Shown: positions 1 through 11,945 of the stretch, piece by piece
Position numbering within the stretch: the stretch's first letter is position 1
How the letters are laid out: each line of letters opens with the position of its first letter
NCBI RefSeq assembly: GCF_050624435.1
Contig: NC_134547.1
Span: forward strand, 28,196,419 to 28,260,418
From: Tenrec ecaudatus
Taxonomy: Eukaryota > Chordata > Mammalia > Afrosoricida > Tenrecidae
DNA length: 64,000 bases
Reading direction: 5' to 3'
Notes under the pieces: generated by a model
Told to the model about the DNA's origin: nothing
Database searches by the model: none
What the model saw: the letters and a program-made list of their open reading frames with translations, nothing else
Translations under genes and position numbers: made by a program

Positions 1-1631
1 GCTTTGCTCCGGTTGCTGGTCTGTTATATTCCCTTCTTGGTTCGCCCCACTGTGAGGGTGGTCAGACTAGACATACTCCCCGTTGTGTGGACCCAGTGTT
101 GTCCTCTGTCACAGTATGCTTCAGTGAGGGAACATCATGTCTCAAGCTGTTGTTGGCCCTACAGTTCTCTCTGTGCCTTAGCAGCTCCCTGCAGGGACGT
201 CATCCCCAGGGATTGGTGTGCCAGTGTGGGTCTAGTCCCTTGCTCTCTCTTTTTCCACCTTGGCGTGCTTCTGTATGGGCGAGGCAGGCTGACCCCTCTC
301 CCCAACCTGGAGGCTTAGTTGTCCTCTGTAGCACATACTATTAGGGGTAGGAGGGTATCAATTTGGCTCTGATTGGGGCCAGCCCTATAGACCTCTCTGT
401 TCATGAGTTGCTCCATGTGGTTAAGTTGTCCTCAAGCTTTGGTATGCCATGGTGGGGTCTGCACTCACACTCCCATTTATGTGGAGACATAAATGTACCC
501 TCCCCCTGGGTGAATTAGTGCCTTGCTTCCCCAGTGCCATTGTCTCCCCCTTTTTTTTCCTCTCCCTTTTCTTCCTCCCCAACCTTTCCCCTTATTTGTG
601 TTGGAATGACATGTACATCCTTGGGTTTGGTCTGTCCCCCACCCAATTGCCTAAACCTCAATCTGCAAAATGTAAGAGAAGTGGCTTTTCTTCTGTACCT
701 ACTGTGATGATTATACTTACCTCAGTGGACTCGTGTTGCACTTGTCCTTTTGTGATTGGCTAACTTCGCTTAGCATGATTTCCTCCAACTCTTCCCATGA
801 GACAATGTGCTTCATGTGATCATCTTTGCTTTTGAGTGATGTGTAGTACTCCATTGTGTGTTTGTGCCAGAGTTAGAAAACTCATCTATTGATGGAAATT
901 TAGGTTGTTTCCAGTTCTTTGTGATTATGAATTTCCCGCAATAAACATTCGAGTACATATACCTCTTCTGGGTATATGCCCAGGAGAATTACTCATCCAT
1001 AAGGTAATTCCATTTCCATTGCTTTAAATATCACCAGATGACTTTCCAGTGTGGTTGTATGTATCTACATGACCACCAGCAGTGGAGGAGGGTTCCTATC
1101 TCACCACATCTCCTCCAACATTTGTTGCTCTCTGATTTTCTGATTTGGGCTCAGGATGTTGGGTGGTATCTCATAGCTGTCTTAATTTGCATTTCTCTGA
1201 TGGCTAATGATTGGGAACATTTTTTTCTCATGTGTTCCTTGGCCATTTGGATCTCCTCCCTAGTGAAACTTATGTTCAGGTCTTTTGCCCACTTCCTCAG
1301 GGGATTAACTTTTTTTGCAGGCTGGGAGGGTACAGTCAATTTTAGTAATAAGCCCTTTGTCTGTTGTGTCATTGCTAAAAACCCTCTCGCAGCCTGTGGG
1401 TTCTCTTGTTATTCTCCTGGTGAAGTCTTTCGATGCACACAGGTGTTTTATCCTTAGAATATATCACTTGTCTATTTCAGCTTCATCTGTGATGAAGCTT
1501 CCCTACTTCAAATAGCCTATGTACCCTGCAATGTGACCTTCCCTATTTCAGTGAGCCTATGTATTCCCTGAACTGAGTATCTTAGTTTTGTCCAGATTCC
1601 TTTATTGATAGTCCTGATAGTTTGGGGTTTT
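1..1631 (-). mobile_element. L1 LINE fragment: ORF2 3' end plus start of 3'UTR
   Basis: Read on the minus strand, bases 1640 to about 650 follow the 3' end of an L1 ORF2, and bases 600 to 1 follow the beginning of an L1 3'UTR that recurs elsewhere in the window (compare 15,560-16,020). The antisense strand shows typical L1 wording such as GGTTGTTTCCAGTTCTTTG and GGTATATGCCCAGGAGAAT. The element is cut by the left edge of the window. Its continuation at 2,608 is separated from it by a younger insertion at 1,647-2,592 flanked by a target-site duplication. Confidence 0.85.
1151..1372 (-). pseudogene. L1 ORF2p C-terminal remnant
   Basis: A 73-residue open stretch contains [19 protein letters not shown] and then [19 protein letters not shown]. 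This is the conserved block just after the reverse transcriptase and cysteine-rich-side linker of mammalian L1 ORF2p (known form KKWAKDMNRHFS..., [16 protein letters not shown]). ORF2p is the L1 endonuclease/reverse transcriptase of about 1,270 residues. Only this short piece remains open and the flanking frames carry stops, so it cannot make an active enzyme. Confidence 0.85.
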
Positions 1632-1646
1632 AAGAAGCCTATTTTC

Positions 1647-2592
1647 AGACATCAAAGAACTAAAAATCATAGCAGTGGGTGCCCACATTCCTGATACGAT
1701 CACTGAAGACAGACGTGTGCATAAGAAAATGTGGAGAAGAAAGATGGTGGTGCCCAGTTATCAATAGATATATCATCCGGGGTCTTAAAGGCTTGAAGAT
1801 AAACAAGTGGCCATCTAGTTCAAAAGCAACAAAGCCCATATGGAAGAAGCACACCAGCCTGTGTGACCATGAGCTGTCAAAGGGATCAGGTATCAAGCAT
1901 CAAAGAACAAAACATCATATGATTGTAAATGTGGGTGAGTGCAGAGTGGAGACTCAAAGCCCATTGGTAGGCAACTGAGCACCCCCTTACTGAAGGGTTG
2001 TGGGGAGGAGATAAGCCAATCAGGGTGCAGTGTCGCAACAATGAAGCATACAACTTTCTTCTAGTTCCTAAATGCTTCCTTCTCCCCCGCCCCGCCCCTC
2101 CGCCCCCACTATCATGATCCCAATTCTACCTTACAAATCGGGCTAGACCAGAGGATGTACATTGGTACAGATAGCAACTGGAAACACAGGGAATCCAGGA
2201 CAGATGACTCCTTCAGGACCAGTGGTGTGAGTGGCGATGCCTGGAGTGTGGAGGAAATGTGGGGTAGAAAGGGGGAACCAATTACAAGAATCTATATATA
2301 GCCTCCTCCCTGGGGGATGGACAGCAGAGAAGAGGGTGCGGGGGAGACATCGGACAGTGTAACATATGACAAAATAATAATAATTTATGAATTATGAAGG
2401 GTTCATGAGGTAGGGGGGAGTGGTGAGGGAGGGGGAAAATGAGCAGCCGATAGTAAGGGCTCAAGTAGAAAGCAAATGTTTTGAGAATGATGATGGCAAC
2501 AAATGTACATATGTGCTTGACACAATGGATGGGTGTATGGATTGTGATAAGAATTGTACGGGCCCCCAATAAAATTATTTTTTTTTAAAAAA
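1647..2592 (+). mobile_element. 5'-truncated L1/HAL1-type 3'UTR copy with TSD
   Basis: This is a plus-strand copy of the recurring 3'UTR, ending in CCCCCAATAAAATTATTT and an A-rich tail. It is flanked by a near-perfect 15-bp target-site duplication (AAGAAGCCTATTTTC at 1,632-1,646 and AAGAAGTCTATTTTC at 2,593-2,607). It interrupts the antisense L1 and so is younger than it. The open frame at 1,679-1,978 is a by-product of the 3'UTR and not a gene. Confidence 0.88.
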
Positions 2593-2607
2593 AAGAAGTC
2601 TATTTTC

Positions 2608-2861
2608 GGGATTCCTTGAGGACTTCTTTGCTCCCCTTGTTACTCTGTTGCATTTCTTTTGTGTTTTGCCCTGCAAGGGTGGTGGCGGCAGCAGAGGGAC
2701 GGGGCACACTTTCCACACTATGTCACCAGTGCTGTCCCCCATAGTGGTATGGGTCAGTGAGGGGATGTCGTGTCTGATAGTGGGGCCGGCCCAACAGTCC
2801 TCTCTATGCATTGGCTGCTCTGTGCAGAGATGTATTCCAGGTTTGGTGGGCCATGACGAGG

Positions 2862-2930
<69 letters not shown>

Positions 2931-3240
2931 TCTCTTTCTCTCTCTCTCCCTCTCCCTCTTAGCTTTCTCCTATGTTGCCTGGATAGACCTGCCATTCTTC
3001 CTGGGCTATATCTTCAGTACTGTCCTCTCTAGTACATTCTTCTGGGGAGGGGATCCGCATAGCTCAGCTTGGGCTGGCCCCACAGTCTTCTCTATTAGTT
3101 TGCTGTTCCCTGCCAATATGCTTCCCTCAAGGCTTGCCACCCCAGGATGAGATCTGATCCCTCTCTCCTGAGAACTTTTTTATGCACAAGCAATTCACCT
3201 ATCCTTTTCTCAATACTGCCCCTTCTTTGAGGCTAAAGTA
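2608..3240 (-). mobile_element. Antisense L1/HAL1-type 3'UTR segment
   Basis: Antisense sequence similar to 60-350 and 15,590-15,850 (shared wording around TCACCAGTGCTGTCCCC, GGGGCCGGCCC and TTCTTCTGGGGAGGGGAT). It probably belongs to a second L1-type insertion joined to the one at 1-1,631. It contains a long TC repeat. Confidence 0.7.
2864..2957. repeat. (TC)n microsatellite
   Basis: An almost uninterrupted TC dinucleotide run of about 70 bases, followed by imperfect TC/CCCTC units. It creates long Ser-Leu and Arg-Glu open frames on the two strands, which are artefacts. Confidence 0.97.
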
Positions 3241-3880
3241 GGGGTGCCTTTTCAGGGTTCTGCTTAGAAAGTTCCTTTCTGAACAGTGCATCTCTTTTTG
3301 TAGATTTTTTTTTCTTAGCTCCCCCAACCACCTCGATCCGGATTGTGATATTCTCATACATATATGATAACTGGTGGATCAAGTTCTTGCTTCGTTTTTG
3401 AATTACTGAATAGCATTATTTTATATGAATAGATGGCATGTGATCTCTTCAGTAACAGAAATTTAGGATATTTCCACTTTTTAGTTCATAAGCAATGCTG
3501 TGCTCAGCACATTTGGAAGTCTCTGAATGCTGAATCTTGAGGCTCTCTTGGGTAGATAGCTAAATGCAAAGCTGTTAGGGTATGAGTGCCTTCAACTTCC
3601 CTTGCTCTTGACAAATCCCTTTCCAACCGATTCTATAAAGACACACTTCCCATTAGAAAGCACAGACCTGTTCTCATTTCCCCTCACTCTTGCTAACAGT
3701 TCATGTTATCAGGTGATGATATGCCATTCTTACTTGTATTTCCCTGCTTAACAGTGAATTTGAACAACGTTGCACATATCTATGGGCTGTTGGTTTTACT
3801 CACCTATGACTTGCCTGATTATAGCCTGCTATTTTTCTATTAGATTACTTGTGTTTTTCTTACTGTTTTATGATAGTTTG
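3240..3880 (-). mobile_element. Old, diverged antisense L1 fragment
   Basis: Antisense L1-like text (ATTTAGGATATTTCCAC..., GCTGTGCTCAGCAC) with heavy divergence and no open frame. Family assignment is by general resemblance only. Bases 3,880-4,080 hold AT-rich sequence in which I see nothing else. Confidence 0.5.
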
Positions 3881-4081
3881 TGAAATACTCCTGATACTAA
3901 TAATTTTTTCTTTTGGCGTGGGGGTGGGGGTGGACAGGGTACATCCATTATAAATATCTCCTAATAGGTGGCTTGTCTTTTGACATTTTGTTTAATGCTG
4001 TGTAAAATTCTTTTTTCTGGGTGGTTTGAACTTTTCGCATCTTATTTTAAAAAATACTTCTCTACTCAAAAAACAAAAAAA

Positions 4082-4262
4082 TAAAACCCTCATTATGAGG
4101 GTGGGGGGAAGAAGGCAGGGGAAGAGCTGATACCACGGACTCAATAGAAAGTATATGTCTAGAAAAGAATGAGGGCAACATATGTACAAACATGCCTGAT
4201 TCAATTGATGTATGGATTATGATAAGAGTTGTATGAGCCCCCAATAAAATGATTTAACAAAA
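4082..4262 (+). mobile_element. Short 3'-terminal copy of the L1/HAL1-type 3'UTR
   Basis: About 180 bases ending in GAGCCCCCAATAAAATGATT plus an A-rich tail, matching the last bases of copies such as 2,420-2,580 and 29,650-29,820. It is strongly 5' truncated. Confidence 0.82.
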
Positions 4263-4296
4263 AAAGATGCATATTCAACACCAACACCAAAAAAAA

Positions 4297-4477
4297 ATAC
4301 CCTCATTGCCATCAAGTCGATGCTGACTCATAGAGACCCTCTGTGAGCTTCCAAGACTGTAACTATTTTCAGGGGCAGAAAACCCAGTCTTTCTCCTATT
4401 GAGCTACAGGTGGTTTTGAACTCCCAACTATGCAGATAGCAACCCAACGTGTAACCACTACACCACTAGGGCCCCTC
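4297..4477 (-). mobile_element. AfroSINE (tRNA-derived SINE), near full length
   Basis: On the minus strand it starts GGGGCCCTAGTGGTGTAGTG and runs through a B-box-like AGTTCAAAACC to the tail TCTCTATGAGTCAGCATCGA. This is the AfroSINE layout: a tRNA-related head with pol III A and B boxes, a middle, and a 3' tail shared with RTE LINEs, which is thought to let RTE machinery mobilise it. Confidence 0.88.
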
Positions 4478-4699
4478 GTCTCCTAATAACATAAAATATT
4501 TCTCTGATTTCTAAAGAAATGTGTCGAGATATCATTTATACCCAAAAAAGGTGTGTTATCTTCACTAATGGTCTCTATTTTACTTCTCTAGATTCTAATA
4601 TCCATTGTAATGGCTACAGAGACAAACTCATGATTAAGGCCTAATTAAGGAAGTTAACATGTAGGAATGTCAATGAAAAATGCTCAGGACAGTTGTTTA

Positions 4700-5160
4700 G
4701 CAGGATATGTTGCAAAGTTTGTTCAGGTCTGCTAATGAATCACCAAAGGCACATAGCACTCCATGCTCAGGCTCCCTGCGTCAGAAAATTCAGCTCCCTG
4801 AAGTAAGTACCCAGAGGCATCCCACTCTAGTAAGCCTCAGCTTGAAGGCACTCTGCTCCACCTTTGTGGGTCAACGAACACAGTTTCCCCAATTAACTGC
4901 CTAGAGACAGGCTCCTACACTGAAGTATTCAGCTTGTTTGCTCTCTGGGCTGGGAAGTCCACCACTTGTTTCCATGTTGGGACTCCTGGTTTGGCTGCTG
5001 CTCCTCTGATGTTATTGTAACTGTCTTCCAGATCCAAGAGGTTCACTACACAGGAACCTGTGGTCCAGAAGGTGTGCTCTTGCTGGTAAAGAGAGCCCTT
5101 CTCCAGCTTCTCTGAAGGCTCCTGATACACGCAGCAGGAGGGCATTGCAGGGAATCTTCT
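4700..5160 (-). mobile_element. Putative LTR-like repeat remnant
   Basis: This moderately GC-rich block stands apart from the surrounding AT-rich LINE sequence. Bases 5,021-5,085 align with 33,899-33,963 (shared core GAGGTTC-C-ACACA-GAACC and GGTCCA-A), so the two belong to the same interspersed family. I cannot name it; an endogenous retrovirus LTR is the most likely class. No retroviral coding sequence is visible. Confidence 0.45.
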
Positions 5161-5179
5161 TCACAATTACTAAAAGTTG

Positions 5180-5760
5180 AATCCTATCAGCATCTCCTTC
5201 TACCTCCTTATCAGACCCATACAGGACAAAGTCATTTGGGAATTAGAGACTGACTAGGAGAGCCACATTAAAGAATTCACTGGCCCTGCAATAACCACCC
5301 ATTTGGTTTGTGCCTACAATGAAATGATGTAACTACCACAGCAAAGACGATATAGAACATTCGTGTCACAACACTGCAGTGTTTCCTCGTGCCTTTGCCC
5401 AGGTAACCTTCCCTTCTACCTCCATTCAAGGCAACAACTAATCTACTTTCTGTCACTATAAAGGAGCTTTGCTTTTCTAAAAATTCATATAAATGGAATA
5501 GATGGTTTTGGGTGGAACATCTTTTGCAGACTACTGCTTTTGAGATTCAGCCATGCTATTGCATAGATCAATAGATCTTCCATATTTATTTCTTTAATAT
5601 TCAAAGTTGGTGGTGGTTTGATTCTTTTTTAGATAGTGAATTTTTTCCACACATTTTTATTAGCACCTAATCCACATATCATACATTCAATAGTTCAATC
5701 ATATCAGTTCTTCCTTTGTAACTGAATACCATGCCATATGCATATGCATGTGAAAGCTAG
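5180..5760 (-). mobile_element. Old antisense L1 3' region
   Basis: Contains CAAGGCAACAACTAATCTACTTTCTGTCACTATA and ATATAAATGGAATAGATGG-like wording, which is typical of the 3'UTR of old mammalian L1s. It is degenerate and has no coding capacity. Confidence 0.55.
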
Positions 5761-5774
5761 ACATTGAATAAGGA

Positions 5775-6125
5775 AAACCTAAGGAGAAAGTGTGCGTTCG
5801 AATTATGGTGCTGGAAAAGGATACTGAAAGTACATGGACTGCTAAAAGGACAAACTGGTCTTTCTTGGAAGTAGTATGGCCAGGTGCCATGGAGACAAGG
5901 GTGGCAAGACTTTGTCTTACATGGAAGTCCTTCCCTGGAAAAGGACACCATGCTGGTGAAGTGGAGGAGGAGTGACCCTCAAGGAGATGGATTGACAGAG
6001 TGGTTGCTACAGTGGGCTCAATCAAGCATAGAAACAGTTGTGAGGATGGTACAGGAGCAATGTTTCTTTCTGTTGTTCATAGAGTCACTACGGGTCAGAA
6101 CAGAATCAATGGCACCTACAACTAT
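5775..6125 (+). mobile_element. RTE/BovB-type LINE 3' end
   Basis: Shows the conserved 3' module of the Afrotherian RTE: CTTGGAAGTAGTATGGCCAG, then a stretch encoding KRR-like PSMRWIDTV remnants (AAGGAGATGGATTGACAGAG), then the tail CATAGAGTCACTACGGGTCA. The tail is the part shared with AfroSINE. 5' truncated. Confidence 0.82.
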
Positions 6126-6329
6126 TCCACTATATGTGCACGTATGTCACAATTTATCCTCCCATTGATCTGTTCTTAGATCTTTAGGTTGTTTCCAGTT
6201 TGGGGCTACTATGAGTAAAACTTCTATGAACATTTGTGTACATGTGTTGGTATGAACATGCTTTCCTTTCTCTTGGTATAGAAACACTGAACTTTATGGT
6301 GCATGTATGTTTGACATGATAAAAACTGC

Positions 6330-7470
6330 TAAACTGGGAGGGACCGACCCCAATCCCAACTACTACATGAACACCTGCCTCTCCCTGGAGAAGAATTTAT
6401 TTCAAAGGATGTCACTGAATCTGCAGCTCAGGGAGAGGGACATGTCTGAACGGAGCAGATGAAGGGGGAGGAGGAGAGAGTGAAACACATCCTGGCTCAC
6501 CAGGCCTTAAGGACGATGTTCCCGAGTAGAGCAGCCAGTCGACAGAGAGGACCACATGGCCAGCCCCACTGTGAGACACAATGTCCCTCACTGACCCATA
6601 GCCCTACAGGGGACAACACCGGAGACACAGTATGGGAATTGCACCAAGTGGATCCTGCCTCACAGCGGCGAGTTCCCCAGGGAATGCCGAAAGTGGACTT
6701 TGTGGCCAAGGCGTGGTGCCCCAGCAGACTGGACTGGAAAACACTCCTAAAGGCCACTAAACAGTCCTTGAATTAATTACAGGCTTTTCTTGGTGTGTTT
6801 TGATTTGTTTTTTGTCATTGGTTTGTTGTTGTTCTTGTTTTGTTGTATATAGTTGCTTGGTTTTGCTCTGTTTTGCTTTTGTGCATGTTAGTATCTCCAC
6901 AGGTCTGTCTAAATAAGATAGACTGGATGAACAATCTGGAGGAGAAAACACCAGGACCGAGAGTTCCAGGGGGACATGGGAGAGGGGGAGATTGGGGGAA
7001 AGGGAGTGGTGTTAACAAACCCAGGGACAAGGGAACAACCAGTGATCCAAATTGGTGGTGAGGAGGGTGTAGGAGGCCTAGTAGGGAGTGATCAAGCGGA
7101 ATGTAACCAAGAGGAATTACTGAAACGCAAATGAAGACTGAGCATGATAGTGGGACAAGAGGAAAGTCAAAGGAAATAGAGGAAAGAACTAGGATACAAA
7201 GGGAATTTATAGATATCTAAATAAAGGCATGTACATATGTAAATATGTTAATCAATGAGGATAGGGAAATAGATCTATGTGCATATATGTATAGGTTTAG
7301 TATTAAGGTAGCAGATGGACATTGGGCCTCCACTCAAGTACTCCCTCAATGCAAGAATACTTTGTTCTATTAAACTGGCATTCCATGATGCTCACCTTCC
7401 CGACACAACCACTGAAGACAAAGCGGTGAATAAGCAAATATGGTGGAGAAGCTGGAACCTTTCTACATTG
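6330..7470 (+). mobile_element. L1/HAL1-type 3'UTR fragment (upstream half)
   Basis: Sense copy of the upstream half of the recurring 3'UTR, from CTCTCCCTGGAGAAGAATTT through GGAATGCCGAAAGTGGACTT to CCTCCACTCAAGTACTCCCT. It corresponds in antisense to 14,700-15,850. It lacks the distal half and poly-A end. Short open frames inside it have no homology. Confidence 0.8.
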
Positions 7471-7549
7471 CCGGCATTGTTTAAAGGTGAGCCTATTCTT
7501 ACTGGAGTTTGAACTGTTCCGCTTGCTTGCTGTTGGGAGGCCATCAGGA

Positions 7550-9060
7550 GCAAGTGCTCCAGAGGAGGACCTCATGCTTGGTCAAGTAGACAGCAGCCTG
7601 GGAGGGGAGACTCTCAGGAACCGAGAGCAGCACATAGTAACAAGATGCATTTGAACATATTCGCAATTGTCAGGATGGGACAGCACTAGACAATGTTTCA
7701 TTCTCCCGTACACGGGATGAAGTCAACTTGATACCAACCCACAACAAAGACTAGTGATGCTGAGCATATTGTGTGACCATTTATAAATTAGGTGTTTACT
7801 TTGCAGGAAGAACTTGAAGCACCTGTTGGTGAAGATCAAGGACTGCAGCCTTCATTATGGATTACAACTCAGTGTGAAGGAAATCCTCACAAATAGACAC
7901 CATGATAAACATATAAAAGAGCAAAGTTGTCCAGGATTTAGTTTTTGTTTGGATCCACAGTTAATGCTTGTGGAAGCAGCAGGCAAGAAATCAAATAATA
8001 TAGTGAGTTGGGAAAATCTGCTGCACAAGATTCCTTTAAAGTTTGAAGAGCTGGCCCCAGCACCATAAATTAAGTGGATTCCTGCCCCTCCCCCGAAAAG
8101 AATTTGTTCCAAAGGACGACATTGACTCTGCAGCTCCGGGAGATGAACATATCTGATCAGAGCACACGGGAGCAGATGAAGGGGCAGGAAGAGAGAGTGG
8201 AGCACAGCCTGGCCCATCAGGCCGTGATGATGATGTTCCTGAGTAGAGCAGCCAGTCCACAGAGAGAACAACATGGCTGGCCCCACTATGAGAAATGATG
8301 CCAATCAATGACTAAGGGTGATACAGGGGACTGCACCGGAGACACAGTATGGGAATTGTACCTGACCTGACCCCACCACACCGAGGCAAATCACTGGGGG
8401 AGTGCAGCGGAACAGCAAGGGAATGGAGTGGCAAGGTCCCCAGGGAATGCTGAAAGTGGACTTTGGGGCCAGGGTGTGGTGCCCCAACAGACTGGACTGG
8501 AAAACGCTTCTAAGGGCCAGCAAACGATCCCTGAACTAACTACAAGCTTTTCTCTTGTGAAAAAAAAAAAAGTTTTGAAGAGCAAAGATATCATTTTGAA
8601 GAATAAGTTCTCCCTGAATCAAGCTATACTATTTTCAGTTTCCTCTTATTGCATATGAGTAAGTTGGACAATGAAGAAAAAAGACTAGAGAATTGGTGCA
8701 TTTGAATTATTGTGTTGGTGAAAAGTACTGAAACTTCTTTGGACTGCCGGAACAAACACAGCTGGCTTGGAAGTAGTAGAACCAGAATGCTCTTTTGAAG
8801 AGAAGCAAGTATATGCATATACTTTGCATATGTTATCAGGAGAGACAAGGCCCTGAAAAAGACATCACGCTTGGTCAAGTAGAGGGTGAGTGACAAAGAG
8901 GAAGACCCTCAATGAGATGGATTGACACAATGGCTACAACAATGGGTTCAAACACAAGAATTGAGAGGCCAGCCCAGGACCAGGCAATATATCATTCTGT
9001 TCACATAGAATCATTATGAATCTTAACCAATTTGACGGCTTCCACCACTAGCATCTGCAC
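7550..9060 (+). mobile_element. RTE/BovB-type LINE, interrupted
   Basis: RTE sequence on the plus strand. Bases 7,810-8,050 encode a decayed reverse-transcriptase-side segment (LLVKIKDCSLHYGLQLS followed by SWENLLHKI), and 8,640-9,060 is the 3' module ending in the SINE-like tail. It is interrupted at 8,051-8,568 by a retrocopy with its own target-site duplication. No intact frame remains. Bases 7,470-7,550 are unassigned. Confidence 0.75.
8051..8568 (+). mobile_element. Retrocopy of the middle of the L1/HAL1-type 3'UTR
   Basis: A 518-bp insert matching the upstream part of the 3'UTR (compare 6,370-6,800). It ends at CTAACTACAAGCTTTTCTCT followed by a 12-A tail, not at the usual AATAAA end. 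The flanks are AAAGTTTGAAGAG (8,038-8,050) and AAAGTTTTGAAGAG (8,569-8,582), a target-site duplication inside the RTE. It therefore looks like an independent L1-mediated insertion of a prematurely terminated transcript. Confidence 0.78.
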
Positions 9061-9207
9061 CAGCACCACCAGTACTACACTTCCTTGAGTAGTTTACGTT
9101 TTGAAATCAAGTAATTATTAAATCCTAATTTTTTTTTTACTTCAAGATTGTTTAGGAGATCCTAGAACTTTGCATTTTTAAGAGTTACATCTCAGCAACT
9201 AACAGAG

Positions 9208-9285
9208 GCAAGTTCTTCCATTGTCTGTAAGGTTGCTAAGAGTCAGTGTGGAATCAATGGCAGTGAGTTTTGTTTGACTTTTTTG
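9208..9285 (+). mobile_element. AfroSINE/RTE tail fragment
   Basis: Short stretch GTAAGGTTGCTAAGAGTCAG followed by a GGAATCAATGGCAGTGAGTTT-like tail. It is too short to decide between AfroSINE and RTE. Confidence 0.6.
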
Positions 9286-9289
9286 TCAA

Positions 9290-10830
9290 TTTCAAGCAAA
9301 AATAAATAAATAAAAGTCTGCTGACAGTTTGGGGTTGTTTTGAATCTGTGGATCACCATAGGTAAAATTAACAATATTGAATTTTAACAATATTGAACCT
9401 TCAGACCATGACCATGAAATATGTCTCCACATTTTTAGGTCTTTTAAATTTTGTCTCACAATTTTTGTAGACTTAAGTGTACAGGTATTGCATATCTTTA
9501 GTTAAACATATTTTTGCATATTGCTATATATGTATTTCTACATATAGATAAATAAGATATTTCTTTATTTTTCGATTATTGTCTTTAAAAAGCTAAGAAA
9601 AATCTGGGTTATCAAGCTAGTATTATGAGACTTTGGTAAATTCATTGATTAGTTTCATTAGGTTTTTAGACATTTTTTAGGATTTTCTATGTATATCATC
9701 TTGGAAGATGATTTTAATTCTTCCTATGTAATCAATATGCTTTTAAACTCTTTCACTTACTTGTTCCATTACATTGGCTATGCCATTTAGCACAAAGCTG
9801 AATAGAAGGTGTGACAATGGACATTGTTGTTGTTTCTGGCCTAAGGAATCATATCATTCAATTCGTCACAATTTAACATAATGTTAGCTGCTGGTTTTTC
9901 ATAGATACCTTTTATTAAGCCCTTTGTATTGAGCTTGCTGAATATTATTTTAAATGAATTAATGTAGAATTTTGTCAAATGTTTTACTGCAATCCATTTA
10001 ACTGATCATATAGATTTTTCTCATTTGTTCTGTGAATATGGTAAATTACTTATTATCATATTGAAATGTGACACCAACCTTGCATTCTTAGGATAAATAT
10101 CATTTGGTCATGATATATTGTCTTTGTTCTATAATGTTAGATTTAACTTATTAATATTTGTGGATGGCTTATATGTCTATGCTCAGGAGGCAAGACAATC
10201 TATATATTTCCTATAACATTTTTTGTCTCATTTTGTGTTATGAAACAACTAAAATAAATTGGAAAGTAGTCTTCTCTGTTTTCTGAAAGAATTTCTGTGT
10301 GCTTACAAATAACTTCTTCCTTAAATGTTTGATAGAAGTCCCCAGGACTTTTCTTTGTAGTAAGATTTCGGTTTTATTAATTAATTAAATTCGGAAAAAA
10401 AACTTAATTAAACATTCAGACTTCTTTTTTCTTCCTGAGCCAATTTTAATACTTAAGGTGGTAAATCATCAAGAGTTTTTGGCATAAAGTGCTCATAATA
10501 TTTCTTCACTCTACCTTAAATATCTATAAAATTTGTGGTCAACAACTCTTTTATACCTGGTGTTGGAAATTTGTATGTTTTTCTCTTTTGTGTGTGTAAT
10601 TACCTTAATATATTTTCAATTTATTAATAGTTTCAAAGAATTATATTCCTTTGATACTGTATAATTTATTTTACATTTCATCAGTTGCCATTCTTCTTTT
10701 ATATTATTTCCTTCCTTTTATTTCCATCGACCTTAATGTACTTTTAATTAATTTTAACTAACTTCTCTTTTTCTAGCTTATAATGGATGTTTAGATCATT
10801 TACTTAAGCTCTTTTCTCTTGTTGTTAGGT
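9290..10830 (-). mobile_element. Old L1, antisense ORF2 (reverse transcriptase region), first half
   Basis: Antisense of the L1 ORF2 reverse transcriptase region, recognisable by the AAATGTTTTACTGCAATCCA and CATTTGTTCTGTGAATATGG wording on the plus strand. It is AT-rich, heavily mutated and carries no long frame. It appears to resume at about 21,000 after a block of nested younger insertions. Confidence 0.65.
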
Positions 10831-11931
10831 GCAGTTGCATGGGTTCCAATTCATAGTGACCAAATTCATAGTGTCCAATTAAACAGAACTAAACTCTGCT
10901 GAGTCCTGTAACATCCTCACAACTGTTACTATGTTGGAGCCCATTGTTGTTATGCCACGGTGTCAATCCATCTTGTTGAGGGCCTTCCTCTTTTTTGCTG
11001 ACCTTCTTCTTAACAGCACTCAATGTCCTTTTTCACGGACTGGTCTCTCCTGATAACATGTGCAGCCTCATCATCTTTACTTTTCTTCTAAAGAGAATTC
11101 TGGTTGTATTCTTCCAAGACAGATTTGTTTGTTTTTCTGCTAGTTCATGGTACATTCAATATTCTTTGCCAGCACCATAATTCAAATGCACTGATTCTTC
11201 TTTAGTCTTCCTGATTCAATGTTGAACTTTCACATGCATATGAGGTGGTTGAAAATACAATGGCTTGGTCAGACCTTAGCCTCAAAGGACATCTTCCTCT
11301 TTAACACTTTGAAGAGCTCTTGTTCAACAGATTTTCCCCAATGCTGTTTCCATGAGCACAGTTGTTGATCCAAGCAAGATGGAATCCATGGCAACTTCTA
11401 TCATTCATTCTATCGTGATGCTCTTCATTGGATCAATTCTGAGAATTGGGGCTTTCTTTACATTGAGTTGAAATTCACCCTGAATGTTATAGTCCTTGAT
11501 CTTCATCAGCATGTGCTTCAAATCCGCCTGGCTTTCAGCAAATAAGATTGTGTCATCTACATATTGAAAGTTGTTAACAAGTCTTATACCAATCCTGATG
11601 CTGTGTTTTCTTAATATAGTTCACCTTCTTAGATTATTTATCCTACAGATTGAATAAATAGGTGATACAAGGCTAACACACACCTTTCCTGACTTTGAAA
11701 TGCATAGCATTCTCTTGTTCAGTGGAATGATTACCTCTGTGTCCATGTCTCAAGTGTGGGAAACGTTTTTTCTGCCAAGGGACATTTGGATAGTTACAGC
11801 ATCATTTGCAGGTCATTCTAGTCAGCCATTTAAATAACTCATCCCTGGTGTGATGGCTGCAGCTGCTCCTCTATGGTGAGTTGTGTGACCTTACATGAGA
11901 TTGATGATTTTGTGGATCTTATATGGCCAGA

Positions 11932-11945
11932 CATTCCTCACCCTT
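11932..11945. repeat. Target-site duplication, left copy
   Basis: CATTCCTCACCCTT, repeated exactly at 18,217-18,230. The pair brackets the full-length antisense element and shows that it entered by L1-style target-primed reverse transcription. Confidence 0.93.

Noticed and set aside
2804-3032. Ser-Leu and Arg-Glu repeat proteins
   Set aside because: Translations of a (TC)n microsatellite.
4297-4477. A tRNA gene (A/B-box-like sequences in AfroSINEs)
   Set aside because: The heads are tRNA-derived but cannot fold as a full cloverleaf and continue into the SINE body.
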